64,000 nt of DNA, from NCBI GenBank assembly GCA_027886175.1, contig JAJNNQ010000075.1, forward strand, positions 7,047,001 to 7,111,000, given 5' to 3'. Each line of letters begins with the position of its first letter. Within the stretch, counting starts at the first letter, position 1. A model generated the notes under the pieces. It did no database searches and had not been told where the DNA came from. It saw only the letters and a list, made by a program, of their open reading frames with translations. The DNA comes from Phylloscopus collybita. Lineage: Eukaryota; Chordata; Aves; Passeriformes; Phylloscopidae. Made by a program: the position numbers and the translations under genes. Shown here in pieces: positions 37,131 through 49,966 of this stretch.

Positions 37131-40100
37131 TCTCTGTTTCTCATGCCTACTAATCTTGCTTGCCTCCTTCTGAGCCCCAAGATTAATACAAAGGCACCAA
37201 TGACACAAGATTTGGTGGGAGAGTTGCCTGAGCCACCAGTGCAGGTGACACATAAGTGCCACCTACCTCCTTGTAGGTCCTATAGACGATGGAAAAGTAG
37301 GAGAGCTTAAAACAATTCTTACTGTCATGATAAAATACAAAGCAGTCATCACATGCAGTACAATCCTTCCTTGAAGGTCATCAATCCTATGTGATATTTT
37401 GAGAAGACCAGCTGCTGCAGAGAAACATTTGATATATTATATCATCAGAACAGACCTCCACCCTAAGGGAGGCATATTGTTACCAGTTGTTTGAGGAGAG
37501 AATAGCTTAATGCAAAAATAAATACTCTAAGGCCTTTTAATATACAAGCATGAAATGAGGCTTCATCCTAAAATACTCCAAGTAAACACCAAACCATTTT
37601 CATTCCCTGTGCCCTCCAGTGAGAGCTGAGGGTCTCAATTTCCTTGAGGAGCTTAGTGTGCATACAGAGGAATGTTGCCAGTGTGAGGATGGACATGTGT
37701 TTGAGACTGAATTTTGTTTCTCAGAAGCAGAAGAACTTTTCCTACACAAGCAGGATTTACTTTGGTTATGATTTGAAACCCACAAAGCAAATGCCAGTGA
37801 GATAAACTGGGAAGTGCTGTCTTTCAGTGGGACTTGCACACATCACTGTAGGAAGAAAGGTGATATTTTGAGTGGCATAAAACTGCCTACAGACCTCAAA
37901 TATACTTCTTTTTCATTGCATTATAATTTGTCTAGAACTGTTCAATTCAAGGACTCACTTCACCATGCCTGAGAACAGAGTGGTATAAATCAGATTGCTT
38001 CAGGAACAGTTTTCTGATGGGAAACTATGCTTGAGATCTGGGCAACAGGCAAGATGGCTTCTTAAAACAATTGCAAATACTTAGAAACAATCCAAAGAAG
38101 AAAGTTTACACTGGTGAGTACAGGTTTGCTGCATAACAGTCTTACTGCAGGTCTTTCTGTGCAGAGGCCAGGCATTCAGTGAAGTGCAGATACACATGAA
38201 AACATCTGGAATCTGAGAAGAAACCTGCAGTAACCCAAGGCAGGGGGCTCAGCTCAGTGGGTCTTCTCTATGTCCCTGTGAATCTGAACACAAAGCTCCC
38301 TTTCACTGCATCTGATCTTTGGTGTGAACCTCACAAGGACATCAGTCTGCTGGCAAGCAAGAGACTGGCTTCCAGTTTCAGAAATCATGGTCTTAATCCT
38401 GGCAGGAGCCAAACACAGTAAAAGCAATCCCCAAGAAATTATAGCCAACAGGAAATTCCTATCATCCTTTGGCTTTATCTATCAGTTCCTCAGGGTCATA
38501 ACCCAGACCCTTGTGTGTATGTAACAGCTCTAGTTGTCATCTTCCAAATAACTAGCACAGACAGGATTTACATGTTTTGCCAGTTTATGGGGACTTGCAT
38601 TTATGATAAGTCTTTTGTAAGGTCTTAGACTTCTAACTAGCGAATTCAGAACTGAATTGAAGTTAATTCAAGACTATAGGTTCCTTATATGATCAAATTG
38701 TTTTAGGGTCTGTATCTGTCTGATTTTAATACAAATTATTCCCTTTGGATTTTGCTCTCAGTGAGACTTTTAGCACCAGATTTACAAGAGAATCTAAGGG
38801 ATTCAGAGGGTGAACTCCTCAGTCTGTTGTTCTGTTAATAGTGTCCCTACAAACACACAAAAAGAGTGTAGAATGGAAAAGTAAGATGCATTCATTAGTG
38901 CTGCTTTGGGGTGAGAATAGTGTCTCACTTGTGCTATGCCAGAGCAAGGTGTGAGGCAATTACCAAAAGAAAGATCTTCTTGTAAAACAGGGCCATCCCA
39001 TCTCCTTGCTAACAGCTCCCCAAAAATCTCTTCCCCTGGTTCCATTGCTTGGGAACATGTTCTGCATACAAGCACACCAGCTGGCAACTTATCTACTTGA
39101 GACTGGCCACTCAGTCCCCTTTTCCTTCTATTTTCCCACCTTTGTTCCTCTAGACCAGTTTCAGCCTTCCCTTTCCCTGTCTTTGGCTTTTCCCCCAGCC
39201 TATCCCATACCAGGTCCTGTGGAGTCCCCAGCTGCTCTTCCTCCACATCCTGTGTCCCATGCCCAGGCAGGGATGCCTCCCCCAGCTGTGAGGTGAGCTG
39301 GGGAGCTGTTTCCCCTGGGAAGGATGTTACCTCCCACCCATGAAGCTGAGGCTCTCCTGGAACAGCCCCAGCCCAGTTTGGAATCTTGTGTCTCTGACTG
39401 GGATATTATGGTTCCATGGCTTGTCCTTCTGCCTCTGTGTGTGTGTAGATGAGCCTTTAATCACACAACCTAATACACTTCTTCCAAAATACATCACATC
39501 AGATGAAAGAAGATCCCGAGGACAACCCTCTGGCTCTGCATCTGTGTCTTGCAGCTCTTCTGTATAGCTTTGGATAAAACACTTTTCAGTCTGTACCACG
39601 GGACATAACGCACTGGGTGAAGAGGAGGAGGGTGATGATGTTGGGCACTTTTTTAATGGTTGTGAGATACTGCCAAAGACTTGGTTGAGAAAAGGTTTAA
39701 AGAAGGGAACGCAGAGGGCTGTGCTTCATCCAGACTATGTTAAAAGCAAAAAGGGAAGAGAGAAACATAACTGTTCTGAGGGAGGGATACTTTGTGGACA
39801 CTTGGGACATCCATATTCATTTAAAGAGCACTGGAAAATCTTGGCTGCATGGAAGTGATCTGCACTCTCTGCACTATGGAATAAGCCTCCATGGGGACAT
39901 GAGGAAAACAAAACTCTGGACCTGTGCTACCTTGTGCTACCACACATCCTTTATCCCACACTGCACAACTTCCAATACCAGCCTTCCTGCCCTAGAGGGC
40001 TACAGTCGGTCCATCTTCCTCATTTGGGGCATTAAATGCAGGTACTGATGCTTGTTTCTTCTTCTCCCTTGAGGCCAAGGTAAAGCACTACTACACTTGC

Positions 40101-40324
40101 TGAATTCATCACTTTGTGCAAACTACATTTATATGACAGCAAATCTATATCATTTTCCTGTGTCCATTTACTCTGTTGTTCAGCTGTCAAGAAAAGGCAG
40201 CCCAACAGGTCCTTGCTAAAGGGCACAGTAACTACCTCCTTCTCCTGGCTCAGCAGGTTCCTGTGCCCTACATGAGGCCAAACACCAGAGCAGAAGCATC
40301 CTTGGGATTTTTTCCTCAAAGATG

Positions 40325-40456
40325 CAAAAAAAACCCCAAAAACCGAAACAAAACAAAACAAAACAAAACAAAAACAACCCACACCAAATAAAACAAACAA
40401 ACAAAACCACACACACACAAAAAAAACCCAAACACAAAAACAAACAAAAAACCCAA
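40325..40456 (+). repeat. A/C-rich low-complexity tract
   Basis: 132 bases on the plus strand contain only A and C except one G (40345) and one T (40389). AAAAC, CAAA, CA and CCC words match the style of the 22.8-kb tract. Confidence 0.95.
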
Positions 40457-42207
40457 GAAACCCACAAAGCCCCAGATCTCTATTCTAATAAATGATTGGG
40501 ATTTTTCCTCTCAGTAGTTCATCTTTAACTTTTGACAATCAGTCTGGTTTCTCTTTACATTTCCTGCTTTCCATAAACCATAAACATGCATAAACCAGGA
40601 AAATCAAAGGAATGGAAGAGGAAGATAAGTCCCAAGAACAGATACCAATGTGAGGGACAGAAAATCTTGGTCTACCTGTGCCTTGTTATCAGTCATGAGA
40701 TGATGACAAAATGTCACTGAAGCCTGAAAACAGGCTTTGAGTCTAATGTAGTCTTTATAGGGCAATGAAAACAAAAGTTGCCCAGAAGAGAAATCTAAGA
40801 TTGCCTGATAGGTCTAGATTGAAAAGAGGTCTGGTGGATCTCATATTAGACACCAGACACTCCTGTTCCTAGGAGATTCACAATACCCTAGAAGACTTTC
40901 TAATTTCTGTAGTTGTTGGTGACTTTGATCTTTTCCATACCACAACAGAAACTTCAGGAGGATATGGTTTAGTGTTTTAAGACAATAACGATGATGCAGC
41001 TTGTAGAACTGAGTTTTGTTAGAAAATGCTGATTTGAAATATCCATGGGAATTTATTCATTGCAGGGATGAACACTTCCATGAAACTCTAAACTTGCATG
41101 GTACTTTGAGTTTGGAAGCCATAGGGGGACATGAGGCTCTCCACTCTACTATTAGGTATAAGGATAACCAAGTATCAGTTCCCAAGTAGCCCCAAATCCT
41201 TAAAAACTTCATCTTGGATTTTGGTACCACTCTTAGTTCCATCATAAAAGCTTGGAAATCATGGGCACCCCAGGCTTACAGGGGATTTTCAGACCTCCTG
41301 TGTTATCTGAGGTGGATGGAGGAATCTGGAAACAGACAATATTCCAAAGGGAAAGATCAGCAACAAAATCCAACCAGGCTGAAGTTGATTAACCTGAGCA
41401 TTACCCTAATATTTACATTTTTTATGAGGCACAACATTGCTGGACCCTACATTGCTCAGTCCATCCTATGCACAGATTGGAGTTATTTGAAACAGTTAAT
41501 TTTAATTATAATTCAGTAAGCATATCTTCACAATTTTTCTAGCACTGCTTTAAGGGAGAAGATGTTGGCAGGACAGTAGATGTTTGGTTGTGGAGTGAAA
41601 ACCAACAGATGTGACCCAGCAGGCTGCTGATCCCTTTTTCCGCTCCTTGTTATCTTGCCCATGTCTCACAGCTCAGCAAAGAAATCCCACATGGATGAAA
41701 TGAGGCAGAATTTTACTGGTGGCCAAATCTCTTCTCATGCAATGAAGAAGACTCAGAGACAGCTGTTTAAAGTCATTTTTTTTCAGTGCAAGTTTAATAG
41801 CTAAACATCCTGAAAATTTGTCCTAAGCTAGTGTGAAAAATGAGTCTTAGTCAACCCAAGTGTTAACTTTGGCTTGCTGCAGCATACAAGGGAATAACTG
41901 TAGGCTCCAGTTTTAAACAAAACAATACAGGAGACCCCAAACCTCAGCTCTGCACAGTGTCCTCTTTACTCCTGGGTTTCCCGTTCCACCCATTTTCAGG
42001 ATTAATTTTCTCCACTCACCTCACAGCAGCAACACTGTCAGGTGCTGGGAGGAATCACATTTGCACAAAGGCTACACAGCACTGAAGGACGACAGTCCTT
42101 GTCATCTGAGACCAAACAGGAGTGTGGAGGCTGAATGGGTTGGGACAGCCAGACCCTTCCCTAAAGCCCTTATGATTAATGAAAAAAATTTACAAGTGTG
42201 CAAGCAT
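40457..42207. other. Unique intergenic DNA
   Basis: No gene or repeat family was recognised. Short frames (up to 101 codons) lack any domain. Confidence 0.5.
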
Positions 42208-42439
42208 GGTTTTTGTTGTTTTTGTTGTTGTTGCTGTTTTCATTTGGTTGTTTGGTGTGGTGGGTTTTTTTTTGGGTTTTTTTTTTTTGTGGTGGTGTTT
42301 TTCTGTGGTTTTTTTTTTGGTGGTTTTTTTGGTTTTTTTTGGTTTTTTTTGGGGGGGGGTTGTTTCTGGTTTTTTGTGTTGTTTGTTTGTTTGTTTGTGT
42401 TTTGTTTGTTTGTTTTGTTTTGTGGGGGGGGGTTGGTTC
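42208..42439 (-). repeat. T/G-rich tract (A/C-rich on the minus strand)
   Basis: About 230 bases are almost entirely T and G on the plus strand. They include GTT and GTTT units and two runs of nine Gs (42351-42359 and 42424-42432). On the minus strand it is the same class as the A/C tracts at 22.8 and 40.3 kb. Overlapping open frames of up to 153 codons on both strands are composition artefacts. Confidence 0.95.
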
Positions 42440-45400
42440 TTCATACTTCATCTTGGGTTTGCCATTATGGTGACCCATGAGCAATGCATAAACACCATGC
42501 TAGGACACTCCATGTGGGAGATCCCCAGTACTCCAGTCAGAGACACAAACACCTGCCAGGGCTGTCCAAAAGGAGTTTTGGCTCCATGGAGTGGCACCCC
42601 TGCTGTGGACAGCAGCTCTCTGGGTCTCCACATTGATTGAGGAGGGTCTCTGTATGGGGATGCATGGGAACATCTTCGGATTGTGCAAGGCTTGTTAAGG
42701 GGTGGTGAGGGGGGTAACCAAAGGCAGGGAAAGGAAAGCATTAGCAAGGATTAGGGAGGAACAAGCATTGGAAAATGGGGGGATAAGGGGATAAAGTGGC
42801 TGGTCAAGTGTAAACATGTTGCTGGGCACTATGCTCTGTGCCTCATGAATGATATCTGTCCTGTCTTCTCAACAAACACCATTTCAAACCTCATTTCAAC
42901 CCCCTTTGCCTGTGTGAGAAACTCTGCTTGTATACAGGCACAGCTCCAAGCAGCTGGAACACGACCAGGAGCTGTGGGATCCCCGTGTCTGTGGTGCAGT
43001 GGTCAGTCTGTGGTCACCAGTGAAGCTGGAGCTGGACCAGCCAGGCAGCAGGTGACATGGCCTAGGAGCAAGGGGTCAGCAAGCCTCTGAAGTAAAAACC
43101 AAAGGAGGCTGGAGAGACAGGGAGGGTCCCAGAGAGCTTTCTGTGTCAGCGAGTTGCTCTGCAATAACAACTGAGCCAGGGCTGTGATCCCAAAGACTGG
43201 CATCTCCAAGTGCCAGCATTGGTGCTTACTGTGTTCATGTGTGCTCTCTGTGTGTCTGTGACCTGAGTGTCCAGGATTTATGTAGGTGTGTAAATATGTG
43301 GTGTGTAGGTGTGTGTGTGTGTGCCTGCAGGGAATGCATGCTCAGCCTGGATGCTGCTGGAACCTGGGGCATGGACCTGCTCCAGGCTATTCTCCCCCTG
43401 ACTGCTGGATCCAGCCTCCTCCAGCAGCAACTACTGCCACTGCCATGACACCTCTAAGGCACAGATGGGAAAGGATTTCCATCTCTGTCAGCCCAACATC
43501 ACTACCTTGGCAGAAAAGGCCGAGGAAAGAAGGAAAGGGAGAACACAGCTATAAACCCCAGGATGTGGTAGCAGCTGTATCCATCAGTCATGAGTCTGTC
43601 TCATCTGTGGATTTCATAGCCCCTCTTCCCTTCCTATCTCCTCCATTTACATCCCACCAATCTCCTCTCTGCTGAAGGTAAAATGTGTAATTACTCCTCA
43701 AATCTAGCCAACGCATTACTGCCTCCCTCCTTCCTGCCTTCTCAAACCTAATCTGTGATCAAATCCACCCACCAAAGTCAAATGTCTTTCCAGGGATGAA
43801 CTTTCACACAATCTTGGGAGCAGTTTTCTAGTTTTGTGGTTGGTGAGAATAAAAAATTAATGTGTTTTTTTTAATGTGTAGGAGCATCAGTCACGCATTG
43901 TGTGTACACTAAATTCACAGGGTCATAGAAATTAGAGACTGTAGAGCCCAGGGGAGAGAACTGCTCCAGCTAAGGAGCTGTGCAAAATTGTTCTCTGCAT
44001 TGCATTAAGGCGAGGAAGGTCTTTGAGCATTCCTGAACTGTCATGTTGTCCTTGTTTCCTTGTCACCTTCTTCCTGAAACACAGGTGTTGGCATTGTCTT
44101 TCCCAGAGAAAGTAGCTTATTAATTTTAATGTGCAAGGAAGATGTGTGCTGTTGAGAAACAAGCTCAAATTAAAATATTATTGTTATGTAATCAAATATG
44201 GGCCTTTCCCAGTGACATTTAAAGAGACATGTCCTTATTTTTGGTTAAAACCTGCACTGAGCTGCCTTATGATCCATCAACATCCCTGTCTGAGGATCTG
44301 ACCGGTATTAGATTTATTTGATTTTATTCTCAAGCTATTATACACTCCCTCATTATGGATCTAGTCTTAATGCCAATCAAATGGCATTGGAAAACCTCCA
44401 AATGGTTTCAGCTGAGTGGGAATGGCCCTGTTCAGACCATGTGCTTAAGGTCAGTGTCTGCTCTCAGGTATAAATCCAGCAGAATGTCACTGAAATCAAT
44501 TGAGATATAGCTGATTTATAGAGATGACATTGGCAGTAGCAATTGACTGCCTCCAAGAACCTGTCTGTGGCCTCAACTCAGCCCTGAGCTCTCAGGATCC
44601 TCACACAGGTGCTGAAGTCCATGCACTAGAGGATCTGCTGTCTAGTTATCTTCTGACTGTTGTTTGAGCTTTTTTTGTTTAGTTTTCTGAAAAAACAGAC
44701 ATTGGGTGCACTGATTCTGGGGTGGAACATCCTGATGTGACTGAAAAATGTCAGGCTGTAAATTCTTTGTCATATGTTCACCTATCCCTGTGCAAGAAGA
44801 AAGTGTCCTTTCCTCTGTCACCTCAGTTGAGGGGCAGCTGAAACATCCCTGAATTTCTCTGTGGAAACCAGGACTTGCCCCATGCTGTGCTGTCCCCACC
44901 ATCCCAGATCCTCATTCAGCCGCTGCAGAGATCCTGAAGATTCCCTCAGAAATCCCCTCTCTTGCATGATGTCTCCTCCAGACTTCCCAGAGTGGGGAGT
45001 GAGTTTGCTGCTCACCTTGTTCACATCCTCAATTCACCCCCTGCTTTGTGGATGTAGGAGTTCAGTACAAGGGCATGCAAAGATTTAGAGGGTTCCTAAG
45101 ATACTGCTGCAACAAATCTTTTACTCCCACTCCAAGCTGCAGAGGTCTGGACATGAGCAGAAATGCACAAGGAGGAAGAAAAAACCGTTTTCGTTAGCAG
45201 TGACTTGCTGACGTTGTGGTTTCTCTGTCAAAACCTGTGACCTGAATTATCACTGCCTCTGCTGCCGGAGGGTTTATTGGAAAACGGATAGCTTTGCAGG
45301 GAAAAGAAATCAGACTGGTGGACATGACTTTTTTTTTTTTTTTAAATAAAAGGAACCAAACCCACTTCCTTATATTGCATATGAGCAAAGAGGACATGAT

Positions 45401-45914
45401 CAGAATACTCTTGGTGATAAATCAGGCTGCAGCTATAATCCAGTCCAAGTGAATCACAGGTCAGGGATGTTCCAAACCACCTTTGTGCCCTCTGCAGCTA
45501 AATCACCCCAAAATGCATTCTCCAACCTGTAGTTATTTAGATGCTGCTTGAGTTTCCAGTAAGCTGAAAAAAACTCCCAACCAACACTCACAGAAATATC
45601 ATGGCTGAGGGTTGTCCTCACACTCTCTCCCATTTTGTATGAACATCATCCCAGTGGAGTTCTGCAGCCAGTAGAGCCTTAAGGTTTCTTGCAGCTGGAG
45701 CCCTCATTCAGATGATGTTCCTTAGTCACTGTCAAAATACCAGGGGTGGAGGAGCTTCTTAGGCAGCTGTGAGCACGATAGGTGTATCCTGCCCCATCTC
45801 CAGATGAATGCATTTCCAGGAGGACAGTGAACAGGCTCAGATATACAATCCCTTTGGTGGTCTGAAGGACAGATTTGTGTAAGCTCCTGCACAAACTCAA
45901 ACACAAAAACACAA
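42440..45914. other. Unique intergenic DNA
   Basis: Contains a (GT)n run at 43309-43323 and a T run at 45328-45343. The frames at 42.4-43.7 kb have no family resemblance. 42700-43430 has an LTR-like feel, but I cannot match it to a family or find ends. No gene was recognised. Confidence 0.5.
44170..44560. promoter_or_regulatory. Candidate conserved noncoding block
   Basis: This frame-poor stretch is free of simple repeats, with AT-rich binding-site words (CAATCAAATGGC, GATTTATTTGATTTTATTC, TATAAATCC) interspersed with balanced sequence. The call rests on texture; no motif decides it. Confidence 0.2.
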
Positions 45915-46563
45915 CAACACGTGGTGGCCAACAAGACCAAGTGCAAGGTCCTGCACATGAGACAAGGCAATCACAAGCACAATCACAGGCTGGGAGAAGC
46001 ATGGATTGAGAGCAGCCCTGAGGAGAAGGGCTTGGGTGTGTTGATTGTTGGGAAGCTTGATGTGACCTGGCAATGTGCTGCAACAGCCCAGGAAACCAAC
46101 TGTGCCCTGGTCTGCATCCCAGACAGTGTGGGCAACAGTTAGAGGGAGATGATTTTCTCCTTCTACCCTGCTCTGCTGAGACTCCACCTGCAGTGCTGCA
46201 TCCAACTTTGTGGTCTCCAGCAGAAGAAGGGTGTGGACTTCTTGGAGCAAGTCCTGAGGGTGAAGATCAGGGGCTGGAGCAACTCTGCTGTGAATGAAGG
46301 CTGGTATAGTTGGGGCTGCTCAGCCTAGATATGAGAAGGCACTCAAGGGACCTTGAAACACCTACCAGTAACTAAAGGAGGCCTACAAGAGAGATGGAGA
46401 GAAACTTTTCCATGGGTAGATGGAGATAGGACAAGTAGCAATGTCTTTAATTAAAGGAGAGTAGGTTAAATCAGACAGTATGAAGAAATTCTTCCCTGTG
46501 AGGGTGGTAAGGCACTGGAATAAGTTGTCCAGAGAAGTTGTGGATGCCCCATATCTGGAACCT
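45915..46563 (+). mobile_element. CR1 LINE fragment lacking both ends
   Basis: The sense-strand end of ORF2 is recognisable, with CKVLHMRQGN and WIESSPEEKGLGVL readable in one frame from about 45945 and a frameshift or stop near 46140. Similarity stops inside the ORF2 end (GTTGTGGATGCCCCATATCTGG, about 46560), so the 3' UTR and tail are missing. A related LTR begins about 70 bp later. The loss of the 3' end is unusual, since most CR1 copies keep it. Confidence 0.9.
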
Positions 46564-46633
46564 CCACCATCTTCGGAATATTTATTATTGATGCCAATAC
46601 TTCTTCATAATTCATCTTAATTCTTTACAATGC

Positions 46634-47171
46634 TGTGGTGGGGTGACCTTGGCTGAACACCAGGTGTCCATCAAGCCACTCTATCACTCCCCCTTCTCAG
46701 CAGATTGAAAATAAGATGGAAAATAAAGCAAAAGCAAAAGTTAACATGCACTGAAGCAAAGAGAAAAAAATAATTGTATTCTCTACTTCCCATCAGCAAG
46801 CGATGTTCAGCCACTTCCCAGAAAGCCAGATTTCAGCACGTGTAGCAGACTTTCCAGACAGCAAATACTGAAAAAAAACAAAAGCACACTGTTTGTCCTA
46901 CTTTTCTTAGCTTTTATTTCAGAGCTGATGTTGTGCAGTATGGGACATCCCTTTGGTTAATTTGGGTCAGCTGGCCTGCTTGTGCCCCTTCCTGGGATTC
47001 TGCCCACTCTTAGCCCCTTGATGGAGGAATTCTGAGGAGATATTGTTGATGCTGTGCCAGCTCTGCTCTGCAGGAGTCAAACACTGCTGAGTTACCAACA
47101 CCTTTCCAGCTATCAATGCCCAGCAAAGCACTGTGAGGGCTGCCATGGGAAAATGAACTCAATCTCAGACA
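46634..47171 (-). mobile_element. ERVL-type solo LTR
   Basis: The left edge TGTGGTGGGGTGACC is the reverse complement of a typical avian ERVL LTR 3' end. On the minus strand it continues through the equivalents of AGCAAGCGATGTTCAGCCACTTCC (about 46796) and the shared CAGCTGACCCAA...CCAAAGGGAT block (46945-46974). The right edge near 47171 is approximate. No target duplication is evident and no internal region or second LTR adjoins it. It shares blocks with the copies at 18077 and 52694. Confidence 0.85.
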
Positions 47172-49529
47172 GACTCAAAAATACTTTGTTTTCTTCTGAC
47201 TCCAGAGTCCCTGGATTAGTCAGATTCTCCTTTTTTATAACACTTCTGCAAATATGTGACTAAAGGGGAAGTCAACACCCTGCAGACACAGATGAGTTTA
47301 GGCAGTCAGAGCCCCAACAAGATAAGTGTTTGACTGCGCCCCTCCCAGCCAGGCTGTCTTTTAAGTCAGCTTGGATGAACCAGAACTTTGTACCTGTGTA
47401 TGCTCCTGGTGAGTATTATTTTTTTCATTTTTTAAAGAATAGTGGATGGGCTTTTGGCAAAAAAATGTGGATCTCAGCCCACCTTAGGTCAGTTCTTGCT
47501 TTTCTCATAAAGAACAATTCATCTCCTCTTTATCAGTATGTAAAAGCTCCCAAACAAACATCACCAGCCAGCAGGGGAATACTCAAACCCACTAAGTTTT
47601 TCTATAGCAACCTCAGTTTTTGAAAATGTGCACATTACTGTAGAAGCTTTTTCATACTTCTGGTTGGTCCTACATGGCTCAGTGTAGTGCTGTGTGTATA
47701 TACCCAAGTCATGTCTGAGAACACCATGTCAAATACAGAAAGCAGGCTAATCATATTAATGGAATCTTCCAAGCAGACAATCAGTCCTCCTGAAAAGCAG
47801 GATAAAGAAGCCAGGAAAGCCTGGCTGCCTTATTCAGGACTGTTGCAGTTTCTTTGCGTGCTCTTGCACTGCTCTGCATAAATATCCCTTGACTTACAAG
47901 CTTCATTTATTTGCTGAAATTAATGCAACAGCATGCAGTTACTATGGTGATGTGGGATCCCTGACTATCTTAGGCTAAATCCATATCCATGTGTGAGCTG
48001 GTTCTTGCAGTGCCTGAAGTTTGCTGGCTCTGGAGTACAACCAGACTGGAAGCCAAGGTGTAGGAATGGCTGGGTGATCAGGGAATGTGGATGTCACTTA
48101 CACAGAGACATTGGCTCTGCAGCAGCTATGGACTTTGTTTGGGTGTCTCAATGTCCCTACATGCTCCATGCATGGAGGGGACAAGCACAGATGACCTTTA
48201 ATCTTTACGAAGAAAGCAATGGCACAATTCATGTCTCCCAGCCTTGTTGCTTGTGTACTCTGTATGATGCTTTCCTTTTGCCAGGCTCCTGCCTTTAGAG
48301 ACAGGTGACAAGGATAGTTCTGCCTTATTCTCTTGACTGCAAAAGGCAGGACTTCAAAAGTAGGTGGAATTCATGCAGTGACAAGGTCCTCAAAGTCTCC
48401 AAAGTACCTTGAATGCTGTGACATCCTTTGTTTCCAGGGCTTCGGGGCATTTCACAGATCCACGGTTCTCTCTCTGGTCTTCTGCATAAAGGGCTCCTTT
48501 TGTAATTACTAGAAGGAAGTACGGAACTTCCAAGAGCTTTAACAATTTCTCTGCAGCTGGAAAAAGGGTGCACTTAATCAAAGCTATGGTTTGCTGTGAA
48601 TTACCTGCTCAGCTGTTGATGGTGACTGGCTTTACCCTGCAGCTTGTTTGTGTTCCCTGGAGCCTCAGATACCTCTGTGCTGCCATGATGATTTTATGTT
48701 GTTCAACCCTTTCCTCAGGAATAAATCTGTGCCCAGTGGTGTCTCAGTCAGCAGGTTTGTCTGCCTGGTGCAGCTCCCCATGGCACACAAAGTTCTGCTG
48801 TAGCATATTCTGGGAAAGAACAAAGTTGTTTAGATGTGCTGTAGCAAAGATGGTTTCCCTGCTAGGGTGGCACAGAAATCTTTGCTCTGTTGAGAAATCA
48901 AAGAACATCTGCAGAGTTTTCTGCTGAAGGGATGTGTCACCTCACAGGGTTGTTTGCAGAAGTACCCTGTCATTACCCAAGCACCCCGTCTGCAGCTGCG
49001 TGGTGCCCAGGGAAGGAAAGAGGAGTGGGCTCATTGCACAGTCTTCCTGGCAGATAACTTACCTGCTGCTTGGAGCACTAATCAGTGTCAGAACAATATG
49101 GACTACCAGGCTGGAAACATGTTTATAGGTAGATTTTTCAGAGGGTCTGTAGATGCAAAATTTTGGCAAAAATTAGGGAACAAAAAGAAAAAAAGAAAAG
49201 GGGGGGAAAAAAAAGGAAGACTTGGGAATAAAGGGAATTTATTTGCCTGAGAAGTTGGGGATCTTAAAACTCCAGTTTTCTTAAGGAACTTTAAAAACCA
49301 CAACTGAGATCCATTGTTGTATTTGAGCTCTCTATCTATGGAGGGTTATATCTTTGGAAGTTCTTTCAGTTCCCATTGAGTCTGAAGCTCTTCAGGTGGT
49401 GCCCAACACCGCACTCAGAGAGAAGAGAGGGCTGTGAGCTGCAGAGATAGTTCTTCATAGAGACCTGTGAGGCTGACAAATTGCTCAGCTGTGGGTATCG
49501 TGAAGAAGGATGAGTGTCTCAAGCTGTTT
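47172..49529. other. Unique intergenic DNA
   Basis: No gene was recognised. A purine-rich run (GAAAAGGGGGGGAAAAAAAAGG) lies at about 49195-49216. The 119-codon frame at 48568-48927 has no known domain. Confidence 0.5.
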
Positions 49530-49966
49530 TGATGCCTTGAGAGGCTACTTAGAACAGAGGCTAGACAGTGTTAAAGGAATAAAGAAGGTATTTATTAAAA
49601 AGGCCTTCAAAGAATACACCTTGGGCAGTACAAGAACCTGGCCAAGGCTACACCCAAGATGGACAACAAGTCACATGTTTTCACACTTTGATAAGTTTTG
49701 GTCCATTTACAGGTTGGGGTTAATTGTCCAATTACAGCTTCAGGTTATGAAGTCCCATCCTCCCAGATTGCTCTCCTCAATTCCCTGTTGTTTATACTTT
49801 TTGGGCCTGAAGCTGCAATGGTGTCCTTGGTTCTCAGGCTGGAAAAGGATTGTTTTGTCTGACTATACTGTGAAGAGAACTTGCTAACACTTTGTATGAA
49901 GTTCAGAGTTATATACTAATGCAGTAGAGAATCTGGAAAATATGAAAGCTAAGACTTAAGGCATCA
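49530..49966 (-). mobile_element. Solo LTR with 9-bp terminal repeat and 4-bp target duplication
   Basis: The ends TGATGCCTT (49530-49538) and AAGGCATCA (49958-49966) are perfect 9-bp inverted repeats starting TG and ending CA. They are flanked by GTTT on both sides (49526-49529 and 49967-49970). The 437-bp body matches a bird LTR type and reads on the minus strand: a polyadenylation signal is at 49596-49591, and a degraded TATA-like TTATCAAAG lies upstream near 49694. A 4-bp duplication fits class I (gammaretrovirus-like) elements. The interior was lost by LTR-LTR recombination. Confidence 0.88.

Larger units (their letters stand above)
33636..40324. other. Long unique stretch, no gene recognised
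   Basis: 6.7 kb without a recognised mobile element. Short frames (up to 147 codons, 38803-39246 minus) show no domain. 39000-39330 is pyrimidine-rich on the plus strand. A CTCF-like motif (35238) and a perfect 20-bp palindrome (37111) are listed separately. Confidence 0.5.

Noticed and set aside
42061..42640. 139-153 codon frames on plus and 84-102 codon frames on minus
   Set aside because: Entirely due to the T/G low-complexity tract; open in several frames at once.
43915..43960. GGTCATAGAAATTAGAGACTG as a CR1 tail
   Set aside because: Only a few bases resemble the CR1 tail and no CR1 UTR follows.
49400..49416. TGGTGCCCAACACC, similar to a retroviral primer-binding site
   Set aside because: It is on the plus strand while the neighbouring LTR is on the minus strand and more than 100 bp away, so it cannot be that element's primer site.
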